Shown: positions 11,851-24,711, numbered from the stretch's first letter. The stretch: 64,000 nt of DNA from Hermodice carunculata (GCA_964020975.1 OZ026624.1:65152208-65216207); one strand, 5' to 3'. Notes: generated by a model not told the origin, from the letters alone. Numbers and translations: made by a program.

Positions 11851-12372
11851 AATACAAAAATTACGGTATCGTTAAAAATCCATTTGTAGTCTGCAAGCAA
11901 TCAGCAACAGTCCATGACACTCAGGTTAAGAGCAATGTACATGTACATGTATCAGTGAGATTGTTAACACCATTCTAGGATCCGTTATGGGATTACAGTT
12001 CCATTAGTTGTCAGTTAATTCTGCGTGGGAATGTACCCCCCAAAAAATTGTTCACCACACAACAGGTCTCTGACATCATCTGTTCATGTGTGTGACCACA
12101 GGCTATTGCCACAAGCCTTGGTTCTGGGGCCTGATTCTCCATTCATTATCAAAGCAAAACCTGGTGACCAGAACTGGCTGTCTGTGAGCTGGGAGCCTTG
12201 AACAGATGGAGTCTTAATAGCTGGCCTGCTTAGATTACATAAAAGCTAAGTGGCGAGTCACATTGATGGCCCTTATTTCCTTTGTTTACCTCATACTTGA
12301 GTGTTCATGCATAATGGCTGATGATGCCCTGGCTGTGCTCCTTGCCCACAATCCAAAAAAGGGGGGCCAGGG

Positions 12373-12468
12373 ACATGGATAATTATATCACTTATGCCCC
12401 CCAGGAACATGGATGATTATCACTCATGCCCCTGGAACATGGATAACTATCACTTATGCCCCAGCATG
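12373..12468. repeat. ~29-bp tandem triplication
   Basis: The words ACATGGATAATTAT, CACTTATGCCCC and variants occur three times. Short open frames here are a by-product of the repeat. Confidence 0.75.
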
Positions 12469-13235
12469 ATTTTAATATCCTTATGTGTCACATGCAGAAA
12501 TGAAATGTCAGCAAAGGTTCCAAAATGTGGCTTGCCAAGAATTCTTCCACGTGATGGGAATGGAATGAAGACAATTCCAAACATGCTGGCTGGGCCTCGG
12601 AAAATTCAAAGTGTTTTGAATTTCGTGACATGTTACTTTATTCTTTTTCTGGCATGAGAAGACAGCTATTGCTGATTTACAGTATTTTCAGACATGAACA
12701 AACATACACGGTTATTTGTTTCTGAAATGATATGGAGAAATGAATCGATAAAATTTCATTGTTGTCATGTGTATGTATTGTAAGGTTTTGAAAATGATGA
12801 ATTTAAAACTCAAGACTGACCCAAGCCATCATTTCCAGACACAGCAGAAGTGCTGGAAAAAGTTCTGGCAGTGCCGGGCAATGTTCAGGGAACTTGGGAA
12901 TCTTATTCAATTCACATTAAAACGTTGCAGATCTGTACACTTCCAGGTAGTGTTGTATATTAATCTGTCAAAGCTGTACATGTAGCTCTGTTCATCTGGC
13001 AGTTCATCATTGTTGGTTCACTATCAAGTTTAGTGGCCATGTTGAATGCAGCATGCTGCCAATACACGTCATGTGACCCCTGTGGTTTTATTGCCCATGC
13101 AGTCAACAGATCATAACCACTTAATCCCTCAATGCAAAATAGATAGAGTGATGACAAGTTTCCGACCACTAAGACAAATACAATGAACACTAAAAGTCCT
13201 GAAGCTTCCTCATCCTTTCCGGTTGGAAATCCTCT

Positions 13236-13920
13236 CAGTTTTTACCCCTGGGCCCATACAGGCCTGGGGGATATTGCTATTGCCTATGTCTTTGTGTGAA
13301 TCCGTGCATCCGTCTGTCTGTGTGTCCATTCTTGCACACAATTTCAGAAGAACCAGATAAGCTGGGATTATGAAACTTTTTTAGTTGCTCACCCTTTTTG
13401 AAGTTTACATCAAGATTGAGGGACAATGACATTGGCCCAAATTTACAGTCACCTAGGTCAATTCTCTTGAAATTCTTGCACTCAATATCAGGAGAACCAG
13501 ATTGCTAGGATCATGTATCAATTTTGTGGCACAAAATACTTAATTGCAGCCGAACGATATTTGGGGGATCCTTAGTGCCATCTGCTTATAAGCATCCCAG
13601 AGTTCTTAAAGAGGTTACTTCCCCTGGCTGGCCTCCTTTTACTAAGTTTTTCACACCCTCCTTTTGTCAACCCTCTGTAATCCCAATTCAAATCAGTCGT
13701 TACTCGAAAGTCGAGGTGACAAGACTATGTCAGAAAGCCTGGTGCAAACCAATCCACTGAAAAAAAAATTGCAAGGAATATCAGAAGAACCAGATAAGTC
13801 AAGATCACAAAAAATTTACAGTTGATCTCCCTTTCGAAAGGTGAATTCAAGTCTGAAGGAGAATGACCTTGACTCAATTTTTAAGGTCACCAGAGTGCAC
13901 CCTGTATACTGTACGAAACT
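13236..13920. repeat. Dispersed-element remnant with ~140-bp units
   Basis: The remnant starts at a hairpin, CCCCTGGGCCC / GGCCTGGGGG. A unit containing TCAGAAGAACCAGATAAG or its variant appears at about 13345, 13485 and 13780. Each is followed by GATTATGAAAC- or GATCA-type sequence and two by an AATGAC(A/C)TTG word. The third unit is separated from the second by ~240 bp of unrelated sequence, so it looks split by an insertion. Confidence 0.5.
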
Positions 13921-15185
13921 GAAAAGGTATGTGCTCAGCATGCTTTCATATCAATACATTGGTCATATACATATGTAGTATTCATTCCCTTTTGTGGCAT
14001 TAGCCATTATGATTTTCATTTATGAACAAGTTTTGCATGAAAGTACAAAAAGTCACAAATTTTCTCTCAATGCCCCGGTAGGAAGGGTTGGGAAAGTTTA
14101 AGTCTTGGTCAATTTCAATTATTCCTAAACCTTCATGTTGGGGGAGAAAAAGTAAGAACAAACGGGACAACACAAAGTATCTGTTTTTCCCGATTTTTCT
14201 ATAGTTCTGTTTTTACAGGACAGACCACAAATTTCTCAGACAATGTATGTATTGCAAGTTCCAGATTTTTTCTACTGAACTACAGCGCAAGAATTCTGAG
14301 GAATTCTTGGGACTTCGTATAATCATCTTAAGAAGCAGGAACAATTTTGGAAGTAGGCTTAAAAGGGTAAAATACTCATTTTTTCCCTGGGTCCTTGCTT
14401 TCTGAAACCACTTTTATTTAAAAGAAAAATGCAATCTGGAGCAAGTGTAGCCTTTCATAAACACTCTGGAACAAAAAATACCACTTCTTACAGATTTCAA
14501 CTTTTTTTCATCATTTAGTTTGCAAATTTGAGTTTTTCTGTTTTCTTCTCAGTATGGTGCATACATACAACTACTATCATGTATCAGAAACACTGTAGGG
14601 TGTAAGACTGACATATCTGCATGCAACTTTTTTCCCATTAAAAATTAACGAGAACCACTTGATGTCGTTAGTGTTGTGTGCTTCCTTTTTGTCAATGAGA
14701 ACACTATATGCTCTCAGTCAATAGAGCTGTTACCCCTGCCTCTGCAGCCAAACCCAGCTGGAAGTTAAAAGTCTGCTTCAACGTTTTTGACTCATTTCAA
14801 CAGTAACAAGTTGCCGATGATCATGGGCCTAGCTACATCACAACAAATCATACTGGCTGATGTATACACAGGTAGTATATTGGTATCTCAATGAAGCGTG
14901 ACAAGGTTTTCTTGGTTAATATGGAACTGTAGAACCACCCATGGACAAGTGGAAAACCCAATGGGTCACGCTTTTGAAGGGGAACAAATAAAGAGATGGT
15001 TTGCGAGCCAATTATAATATCTTTTTGATAATATGTACATGAATGTACGACCCAATTAAAGAAAATGGCGACTGAAATCAGAATGTACCAAGTTTAGCTG
15101 TAATTAAAGCATGCTGGAACTCTTGGTTATAATTACCTGTAAAAACAGACACAATAGAAGTTACTGTATATGATTTAGAAATGGT
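13921..15185. other. No gene recognised
   Basis: This is unique-looking low-GC sequence. I see no coding, RNA or transposon-end signal. Confidence 0.35.
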
Positions 15186-15189
15186 TCGG

Positions 15190-15213
15190 TATACATATAT
15201 GTGTATATATATA

Positions 15214-15295
<82 letters not shown>

Positions 15296-15362
15296 TGTGT
15301 ATGTATGTATGTATGTCTATATATATAAGTATATGTATATGTACATGTATATGTATATATAC

Positions 15363-15406
<44 letters not shown>

Positions 15407-15433
15407 ATATATATAAATATATATATATATGTG

Positions 15434-15466
<33 letters not shown>

Positions 15467-15535
15467 GTATATATATATGTGTATATATATGTGTATATAT
15501 ATGTGTATATATATGTGTATATATATGTGTATATA

Positions 15536-15596
<61 letters not shown>
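15190..15596. repeat. TA/TG alternating microsatellite, ~400 bp
   Basis: The tract is an almost pure purine-pyrimidine alternation made of TA runs with TATGTG, ATGTAC and TATATATG interruptions. A regular sub-array of TATATATGTG units lies at 15470-15535. Long YIYI-type open frames on both strands are artefacts. Such tracts can form cruciform or left-handed DNA, and the assembled length may be collapsed. Confidence 0.95.
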
Positions 15597-15597
<1 letters not shown>

Positions 15598-15896
15598 TAA
15601 GGTCTATCAGGCATAAAAAATAAGATGGCTATGTATACAACTTTTGGAGACACGGCCCAGACAAAATGACGACCAGGACAGTAATTTGACAGTTCGTAGT
15701 GACCCAGATACATGTATGTGACATAGTGACCTACTTTTATCAAAAGGCATATATGCAAAAAGTAAGATCCACCAAGTTAAAAAAAAATTCAAAGGACTAG
15801 ATCTAACAGTACCCGAGATATAGCCCAGACAAATTGTGACGGATGGAAAAATGAAAAGACACACAACATGCATGGAGTCGATTGCCATATACCTCA

Positions 15897-15926
15897 CCCC
15901 CCCCCCCCCCCCCACACACACACACA
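15897..15926. repeat. C17 then (AC)n
   Basis: A run of 17 C bases runs directly into an AC dinucleotide repeat. Confidence 0.9.
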
Positions 15927-16654
15927 GTTTCTGGGCTTTGGATAAAGGAAAGCAATCTGAAGAGGAATTGTGGATCAAACTTCTAAGGTAAGATGGCTGA
16001 GGCCTGATAACATGCTCTTATGTCTACAGCTCTCCCTTCCATGTACATGTAGACACTGCAACTTTGTGGTGGAGTACTCAACCCAACCCAAAGAACCCTG
16101 TAGACTTAATCTGTAATTCAATTGAAAAGGATTAAACAGACCTGGAACTCTTAGCATGTCTGCTCTTCAATGGAGTAACATGTACATGTGAAACCACACA
16201 ATACTCAGCCCCTTGTTTAATATAGACGTCATTCTACGAGGCCTGTCAGAGTAACCTGTATGCATTCTCTTCCAATTCAGACTTTAATATGAAGGCTAAC
16301 TGATTAGGAAATGGAACTTGTGTAACTGGAAATTCCCTTGCACACAATTTCACATCACAATTTTTAAAAGGAAACAAGCTGTACTGAGGTGGATGAAGTC
16401 CTGCATCTGCTCCTGTACATGGGATATGGAACGGGGATAAAATCGCTACACTTCATGTTCTATAAATGTGATGGTATCGTGACGCACTGATTGCTTCTCA
16501 TCCTCCGCTTGTGTGTAATTTGTTCCATTCAGAGAAGGAAATTCAACAAGGAGATCGTGAGCGTGATCATTTTTCCACCCATTTAGCAGTTTATGTACAT
16601 GCAGCCAGTGGCTTGTCCTTCTGCAGCAGGGTTCTTATAGATCTTACCAGCCCA

Positions 16655-17525
16655 TACAGCTCTGTATATAGCTGTACATACAGTTCTGCATACACCTCTA
16701 CATAGGGCTCTGCATACAGCTCTACATAGAGCTCTGTATACAGCTCTACATACAACTCTGCATACAGCTCTCCATAGAGCTCTACATACAGCTCTGCATG
16801 GAGCTCTGCATAGAGCTCTGCATACAGCTCTGCATACAGCTCTGCATAGAGCTCTGCATAGAGCTCTGCATGCAGCTCTGCATAGAGCTCTGCATAGAGC
16901 TCTCCATAGAGCTCTGCATGCAGCTCTACACACAGATCTGCATACAGCTCTGCATAGAGCTCTGCATAGAGATCTGTATGCAGCTCTACACACAGCTCTG
17001 CATACAGCTCTGCATAGAGCTCTACATGAAGCTATTCATAGAGCTCTACATACAGCTCTGCATAGAGCTCTGCATAGAGCTCTGCATAGAGCTCTGCATA
17101 CAGCACTGCATACAGCACTGCATACAGCTCTGCATAGAGCTCTGCATACAGCACTGCATACAGCTCTGCATACAGCTCTGCATAGAGCTCTCCATAGAGC
17201 TCTGCATGCAGCTCTACGTACAGCTCTGCATACAGCTCTGCATACAGCTCTGCATACAGCTCTGCATAGAGCTCTGCATAGAGCTCTGCATGCAGCTCTA
17301 CACACAGCTCTCCATACAGCTGTGCATAGAGCTCTGCATGCACCTCTACACACAGCTCTGCATACAGCTCTGCATACAGCTCTGCATAGAGCTATCCATA
17401 GAGCTCTACATGAAGCTATTCATAGAGCTCTACATACAGCTCTACACAGAGCTTTACATACAGCTCTGCATACAGCTCTCCATAGAGCTATCCATAAAGC
17501 TCTGCATACAGCTCTGCATACAGCT
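16655..17525. repeat. 12-bp minisatellite, ~72 units, SacI-rich
   Basis: The unit is AGCTCTGCATAC or AGCTCTGCATAG; alternation of C and G before AGCTCT creates many GAGCTC sites. As 12 is a multiple of three, frames such as ELCIQLCI or CRALCRAV stay open on both strands without coding. Longer internal duplications exist: the block ACATGAAGCTATTCATAGAG occurs near 17024 and again near 17408, 384 bp (32 units) apart. Confidence 0.95.
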
Positions 17526-17554
17526 GATGATTCCTTCCTGCTGTCGCTGCCCTC

Positions 17555-17958
17555 TTAACCCTTCTATGGTACATCAAAAAGGCCAAAACTGGCTGGTGGT
17601 CAATTGTGTCATTTGCTCCAATGTTTTTCACTAATATAAACAGCAACAAAACACAGTTTGAAGGAGAATTGTTGATGAAGCATGACAGACAAAGTAATGT
17701 GCCCTACTTCTTCTTCGGGCATAATTATAGGGTACAAATCATTCATACTTTTTGGCAAATATTGATAAAAATAACCCTTCCTTGATGGCATGGGTTGGGT
17801 TCCAAGCACCTAACCCATGCCACAGAATACTCTTTGCCTGGTTATCTAGATGGGTCTTATATACAATTCTCACAAAAACCTCATTTCGTTGCTGTTGGAA
17901 GTTCAGCAAGAACCTTGAACTAGATGACACTTGGCCACCAGACAGTTTTGGCAAAGCT
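17555..17958. mobile_element. TTAA MITE remnants, two partial copies
   Basis: TTAA-CCCTTCTATGG at 17555 begins a reverse-orientation copy (CCAAAACTGGCTGGTGGTCA). From about 17771 a forward piece begins with ATAACCCTTCCTTG and a palindrome GGCATGGGTTGGG / CCTAACCCATGCC. It continues to CTTGGCCACCAGACAG. The arrangement could be two insertions or one rearranged copy. Confidence 0.55.
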
Positions 17959-18243
17959 TACGGTGACAGGATTAAGCAGCTGATTTTCCATTCCCATCCA
18001 GGTTTCAATTAGAATTAAATGATTTTTTTTTTCATCTCTGTGTCAATGAGCTGCTGGTGTGTCTGTCAATTTAGTGACCCTTGGGAAGGTCTTAGAACAT
18101 TGGTGGGGGGCACTTATAAAAATAACCTAGTTAACTTCATCAGACATAAATATCAGGAATGACACCATCTTACAGTTTGTAAAAAATACCCTCAGTTCTT
18201 ATGCTGAAAGTTGCAATAATCTAAGAATTGTTTTGTGATACAG

Positions 18244-18497
18244 TTGAACTCTTTCACTGCTAACTGTGACTACAGTCAAAGTAATTAAGACAAACTTCTT
18301 CGAATTTTCAAATGGACACTATGTTAATATTCTTTGTGAAAAGGCCTTTCGTTCAAGTACCAGCATGCCTGTAGTCCCATTGAATATAATGGTCCAGGTC
18401 AACATCTTTCCCCAATACTCTTCGGGGGCATGATGCACCCGAAGCGTACCGAGGAAAGATGTTGATCAAGTCCCAAACTTGGCACTGAAGGAGGTAA
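18244..18497 (-). mobile_element. TTAA-type MITE, reverse orientation, with novel inner hairpin
   Basis: The ends are TTGA-ACTCTTTCACTGC and GGCACTGAAGGAG-GTAA. The outer stem is GGTCAACATCTTTCC / GGAAAGATGTTGATC. The inner arms, CTTCGGGGGCAT and GCACCCGAAG, differ from those of other copies. AAGGCCTTTCGTTCAAGTAC is the family word seen as TACTTGAATGAAAGGTCTTT elsewhere. Confidence 0.7.
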
Positions 18498-19069
18498 GAG
18501 CCAGCTCCGTGGATGAGGAGTGAACCTTTGAAGGCTGTTTTGGAACAATGAAGCTGTGTCTATATCTGGACTCACAGTTTCAGTGCAAGGGCAGAGCCAA
18601 AGAGTCCAATGTTTTCAAACAAAAACCATTTAAATAGCAGTTTTCAGAAGTTACAAAGCATATTCTTATCTGTATCTTTGTCTCTATGCTTTCTACTTTC
18701 AATCTTCTGCAAGTGCTCAGTACATTCAACAGACAGAGGAATGCTTTATGTGTGAAAGAAGATCTACAAATATGTATCTGAAACACATAAATCAAATTAA
18801 AAGGACAATTTGCATTGAAATATTGTCAATAAAATAATATTCTTGTCACATCTTTGTGGCATATATGTATTGGTACACTGAAAAATGGATAGGTAAGGGC
18901 CATGTTATAGGTTGTTCACCATGGTGCGTGCCCCACAAGTATGGACATATGAATCCCAACCTGTTAACAAACAAGTACAGGTAGTTCGCAAATTCTGAGC
19001 TAGACCCTACAGTGCACATTTTTACTGTTCTGAAGTAAAGGGCTACAAAGCTCTAACTATACAGTTGAA

Positions 19070-19240
19070 TACAGTAACTCTCTTGAGAGACCTCTTTAAA
19101 TAAGACCACTTGTCTTTAACAGCCACCTTTTCAAGATTCGGTATTTTTGACGTTACTTATACAAAGATAGACCACCTGTCTTCAGAGGCCACAATTTGGT
19201 TGCCCGCCAGGGATGGCCTGTGAAGACAGGTTTCACTGTA
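19070..19240. mobile_element. pogo-like MITE
   Basis: The element runs from TACAGTAACTCTCTTGAGAG to GAAGACAGGTTTCACTGTA. It contains internal GACCACCTGTCTT and lacks an open frame. It belongs to the same family as 34916 and 44908. Confidence 0.65.
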
Positions 19241-20247
19241 TTTTGATGGGAGCCTCCCCTGTAACTTGACACCTTAAATCACTGTTTAATGTGGCCAATC
19301 TTTTGTGGTGGTTCCAAGGACCCCCAATTCTCAAGCCAGTATATGCATTCAACCGTGCACGCGATGGGCCCCCATGTGGTGAAATAGGCAAAAAATGGAA
19401 AGAGTCCATGGATATACATATATCAAGACGGTGCAAATAAAAGCAAATGATATTTAAGCACATACTCAGACAAATTCATTTTCTATAACGAGAGCTTCAA
19501 ATGGGCTCCTGTCAGTTCAGTTGTAAAATAAATCTTCTCCTGTATATGTTCCAAACAGACGATCAAGGCAAGAAAGTTGCATGCACGTGGATGTGCAGAA
19601 ATTACATCAATTATGAACATATACCCAAACACGGTGGTGCACGCTTTTAGCATAAATCACATTATGTATAATTATCAAATTTGTTTGATATATAATCGTA
19701 ATCACAGAACCAGATGCTTCAATAACCTATATTTCTTGGCAACCTATCAGAGTGCTTCAAAAATAAATGATATTACACCTAGCGCATAGTCAGGTCTGTG
19801 AAAAAATGAATCTTCCTGCTCAGTTTCTGTGCAGAAATTAATGAGCTGCCCATTCCCATTACAGGAACTTAATGACACCTCAAGTTCTATTTTATTCTGA
19901 TTTCTCAGGCATAATAATATGTCAAACCTGCATGTAAATCAAGTGACAAATACCTGGTGGAAGCTACAACTGTTGAACCTCTGATAAATCACAGCTTGTG
20001 TCAATGCTACATGTACATGTATGGCCTATGAAGTATGGGGATATGCATGTGCAAAGAAACTTTTCATATGTGCTAATTTTCATGGTTCTCATGTGTTAAT
20101 TTTACTAACACTCACATCCAATATTTACATAAATGTGAAGGAATTTCCTTTAAGACGAATATGAAACCCATTTTCAGAGAGTTCTGTGGCATAAACAAAT
20201 GGAAAAAGGTACAAAATTTAGATAGTACCAGCACCAAATCTATTTAC

Positions 20248-20429
20248 CAGTGTTTCCATTAGCCTCCAAACATGGGCATTTGACCCTTTCAAAACCTGAA
20301 ATACCCTCTGCGAAAATTCTAAAGGGTCACAAGTCTTGTTTATTTACATGTAAAATTGGTGAAATCTAGTCTTCTCCCCAGATTTTCCCTTCTTGTGACC
20401 CCCTGAAAAAATTCCTAATGGAAACCCTG
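20248..20429. mobile_element. hAT-like MITE with 6-bp direct repeats
   Basis: The 15-16 bp inverted repeats are CAGTGTTTCCATTAG and CTAATGGAAACCCTG. ATTTAC lies directly before the first base (20242-20247) and directly after the last (20430-20435). CAGTG/CAGGG termini suggest hAT; the usual target duplication there is 8 bp and only 6 are perfect here. The interior is non-coding. Confidence 0.75.
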
Positions 20430-21140
20430 ATTTACACTGTACAATACATAATGATAAATTATAGTCATATTATACCAATTGATAAAACTTGCACTTTCAA
20501 ATAACACCCTTCTGGCAATTCTGTGATGCTGAACTTGCTCAGACTTTTATAATCGGCAGTGTCTCTGCCACGACTCGTTTGGTTTTCAGACATCAGCAAA
20601 TATACAAATCTGGTAATTCCAACTCTGAAATGTGTTGTGACAGTAACCTAGTACTGTCACACTGATGTAGCCTGTCTCAAATGCTCCCTGTTAAGTTTAT
20701 GGTAAACTTCATACATTATATATGCTGGCTTAAGTGACAGGAGGAGTTAAACAACTTGGCCAGCAGATCTCTGGTATTGATGACATATGAATGTTGCCAC
20801 ATATTCGCCTCTGTGGGACAATGCTCTCAAAGCTGCATGCATACATTTTATGCTACAAAACCCACTGAATACTTTCCAAAAGTTTCTCGTTTTTCTGTTA
20901 CCTAAACAGATCCTTTGGCAACGCTAGAAAACAGCACTTGAAGGTGTTATCGGCGTATGATTTGCTCACTTGCTTCGCAATACATGCCTTTAAAGCCCTT
21001 AGTGTGTCAATGAGCGATTTAACGCAGATGGACAACTCTCAGTGTTCCCACCTGGGATACTAAATCCCACTGTGCTTAGTGACCTTTATAATATCTGTAG
21101 GACACTTCACATTTAACCACCTGTGTTCACCAATTTTTCT

Positions 21141-21440
21141 TTAACTCTTTTAGTGCTAAGATCAGAGTCAATGGCTTTTCTCAGTATACTTAACCCATTC
21201 CATACTATGGTGACAGGCCTTGGTCAGTGGTTCTGGCACTGTCTGGCAAGTCATGCTGCAGCTGCCCTTGTGGCAGCTGCAACACGACTTGCCAGGCAGT
21301 GCCAGAACCACTGACATCAGACTATATGCATGTTGCTACTTGAATGAAAGCTCTTTTCATGAAGAATTTAAATATTCAATTGTCATCTTAAATCTAGGTA
21401 AATATATGGAAAAAGCAGGGACTGGTATGGAATGAGTTAA
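21141..21440 (+). mobile_element. TTAA MITE carrying a 45-bp-arm hairpin
   Basis: The ends are TTAA-CTCTTTTAGTGC and GGTATGGAATGAG-TTAA, so the TTAA duplication is intact. The right half contains TACTTGAATGAAAGCTCTTTT as in other copies. Instead of the usual central palindrome it has a much longer one at 21223-21315. Confidence 0.8.
21223..21315. repeat. Near-perfect 45-bp inverted repeat, 3-base loop
   Basis: Left arm 21223-21267 and right arm 21271-21315 pair with four mismatches, three of which are transitions that can form G-U pairs in RNA. The arms begin GTCAGTGGTTCTGGCACTG. This is the strongest hairpin in the window by stem length. Confidence 0.9.
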
Positions 21441-22261
21441 AGCATATTGTATCCAAACCATGTCATGGAAAGCTGTTGACCTGGACCATTCTTATGGTCT
21501 CTATAACTGCAGGAATGCCGATACTTGAACAAAAAGGTCACTTTACAAAGACTATGAGCCCACTAACATTATGTTTATTCAGAGCAAATCGACATTTGTC
21601 GAAATATAAAATGACAGAGTTAAGATAGTTCAGGCGTGTCTCACTATAATCTCTCAGCCATCCCTTCTTGGCTCATTTAAGTGAAAATTACATTAACACA
21701 TGGAAAGTACATGTATTATTTTTTTAAAGGCTGTGATTTTTTTTTTCCCCAAATCTAAAATCATGACTTTCATAAAATCGTTGTTTAAGGGCTACATGTA
21801 CCTCTTACATCAAAAATTATGTTACATTGGTACAGAAATACGGGAATAACCTTGTACTGGTTCAAACAACCGTTGACTACATGTACTTTTCTTGAAACTA
21901 CAGTCCACATGTACATCTGAAAAACCATCCCTTGAATTTCCATCATTGGCATTTATTTCAGGATGATGGACCACATGTCAACAGCCAGTAGTTTGATAAA
22001 GCCAACACAAACTTGTGTACTTGTGTCAAACGTTCATATATTAGGTTCCATGTAGAATCTATCATGCCATGCCCTTTGCCCTGTGTCTACATAGACATTT
22101 TTCAGTTTGTACAAGAGACTCAGTTACCACTGTCTATCTTTAGTTGCCATGGTAACTATATCAGCTGTAAACCTGGGAATAGTCATTATCACTGGTCAAA
22201 GTGATAACCATGACGTTTCCCAATCTTTGCATTTTTTAGCAACGGTTTCTGTCTAGATCTG

Positions 22262-24019
22262 TCTCAAGTGGTCTGTACACGCTGCTCAGTTTTACTCTGT
22301 TATTAAGATCTGTCCAGAGTGGTATATGCTACTCAGTTTTATTCTCTGCATGGAGTGGTACACACTGCTCAGTTTTATTCTCTGTCAGGAGTGGTACACA
22401 CTGCTCAGTTTTATTCTGTCAGGAGTGGTACACACTGCTCAGTTTTATTCTTTGTCAGGAGTGGTACACACTGCTCAGTTTTATTCTCTGTCAGGAGTGG
22501 TACACGCTGCTCAGTTTTATTCTTTGTCAGGAGTGGTACACACTGCTCAGTTTTATTCGCTGTCAGGAGTGGTACACACTGCTCAGTTTTATTCTCTGTA
22601 TGGAGTGGTACACACTGCTCAGTTTTATTCTCTGTATGGAGTGGTACACACTGCTCAGTTTTATTCTCTGTCAGAAGTGGTACACACTGCTCAGTTTTAT
22701 TCTTTGTCAGGAGTGGTACACACTGCTCAGTTTTATTCTCTGTCAGGAGTGGTACACACTGCTCAGTTTTATTCTCTGTCAGGAGTGGTACACACTGCTC
22801 AATTTTATTCTCTGTCAGGAGTGGTACACGCTACTCAGTTTTATTCTCTGTATGGAGTGGTACACACTGCTCAGTTTTATTCTTTGTCAGGAGTGGCACA
22901 CACTGCTCAGTTTTATTCTCTGTCAGTGGTACACACTGCTCAGTTTTATTCTCTGTCAGGAGTGGTACACACTGCTCAGTTTTATTCTCTGTTAGGAGTG
23001 GTACATACTGCTCAGTTTTATTCTCTGTCAGGAGTGGTACACACTGCTCAGTTTTATTCTCTGTATGGAGTGGTACACACTGCTCAGTTTTATTCTCTGT
23101 ATGGAGTGGTACACGCTGCTCAGTTTTATTCTCTGTCAGGAGTGGTACACACTGCTCAATTTTATTCTCTGTCAGGAGTGGTACACGCTACTCAGTTTTA
23201 TTCTCTGTATGGAGTGGTACACACTGCTCAGTTTTATTCTCTGTCAGGAGTGGTACACACTGCTCAGTTTTATTCTTTGTCAGGAGTGGTACATACTGCT
23301 CAGTTTTATTCTCTGTCAGGAGTGGTACACACTGCTCAGTTTTATTCTCTGTCAGGAGTGGTACACGCTGCTCAGTTCTATTCTCTGTCAGGAGTGGTAC
23401 ACACTGCTCAGTTTTATTCTTTGTCAGGAGTGGTACATACTGCTCAGTTTTATTCTCTGCATGGAGTGGTACACATTGCTCAGTTTTATTCTCTGTCAGG
23501 AGTGGTACACACTGCTCAGTTTTATTCTTTGTCAGGAGTGGTACACACTGCTCAGTTTTATTCTTTGTCAGGAGTGGTACACACTGCTCAGTTTTATTCT
23601 CTGTATGGAGTGGTACACACTGCTCAGTTTTATTCTCTGTCAGGAGTGGTACACACTGCTCAGTTTTATTCTTTGTCAGGAGTGGTACACACTGCTCAGT
23701 TTTATTCTCTGTATGGAGTGGTACACACTGCTCAGTTTTATTCTCTGTCAGGAGTGGTACACACTGCTCAGTTTTATTCTTTGTCAGGAGTGGTACACAC
23801 TGCTCAGTTTTATTCTCTGTATGGAGTGGTACACACTGCTCAGTTTTATTCTCTGTCAGGAGTGGTACACACTGCTCAGTTTTATTCTTTGTCAGGAGTG
23901 GTACATACTGCTCAGTTTTATTCTCTGTCAGTGGTACACACTGCTCAGTTTTATTCTCTGTCAGGAGTGGTACACGCTGCTCAGTTCTATTCTCTGTCAG
24001 GAGTAGTACAGGCTAGCTC
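22262..24019. repeat. 36-bp minisatellite, ~48 units, with higher-order repeats
   Basis: The unit contains CTCAGTTTTATTCTCTGTCA then GGAGTGGTACACACTG, 36 bp in all. Variants are TATGG for CAGG, TTTG for CTTG-side bases, CGCT for CACT, and units shortened by 3 bases. Because 36 and 33 are multiples of three, frames of 300-600 codons stay open in all three forward phases; they are not genes. At 23605-23905 a three-unit (108-bp) pattern repeats three times. Confidence 0.97.
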
Positions 24020-24711
24020 AGTTTCCTTCTCTTATCTCCTGCTTTGCTGCTCCATCTTCTGGGCACAAGATGCTCACCTTACTGTCAAAGTGTCTCTTTG
24101 TTGGTCCATTGTGGAACAATAATACTTCCTTAATCTGCCGTCCGAGTTTGATTGTAACAGCAGTCTTCATTGTTACTGTGAGTGTTTGCTTTGTCCAGTG
24201 TTAGGGCGATCGATGCAGTTCATTTTACAAAGCATTACTCTGTTTCATTGCATAATTAATCCCAGAAATCTTTTGAATGTTCAAAGTACAGCTTTACTAT
24301 CTCTGTGTCACATGGTGGCGAGCTGTACTCTCTGACTGACATTTTGTCCATTTTCTGGCCATTCTGATCAACACATCACCCACCTGTGAGCACAACATCA
24401 AACTCCATGCCTTTACACAGACCTGACTCGCTAATGTCATAAAACAATTACTGGAAACACTCACAGAGCCATGTTAACTTTAATTTGCCAATTACATGCA
24501 TTATAATCACCTTAGTCTATCCAGTAATGTCCACTAATGAGTTCTTTGGGCTGGTAGGTCGGAAAATGGCCTTTGGGTGGAGTGGGTAGGGGCCATGTCC
24601 AGTGATATACATGTAGCATGACAAAACCACTTATTACTGTACTGACCTATACGGTCAAACCCTTTAGGACCCACATGTATGACAGTTGTTCAGTACTGGA
24701 GGTGGCCTCCT

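Noticed and set aside
15078-15758. 226-codon and other YIYI-rich frames
   Set aside because: This is a translation of the TA/TG microsatellite on both strands.
16583-17634. Long open frames on both strands (ELCIQLCI, CRALCRAV, HAELYAEL)
   Set aside because: These are products of the 12-bp array; several phases and both strands are open at once.
22319-24122. Open frames of 300-600 codons in all three forward phases
   Set aside because: They lie in a 36-bp minisatellite with 33-bp variants; the period is a multiple of three, so all phases stay open. No codon bias or domain is seen.
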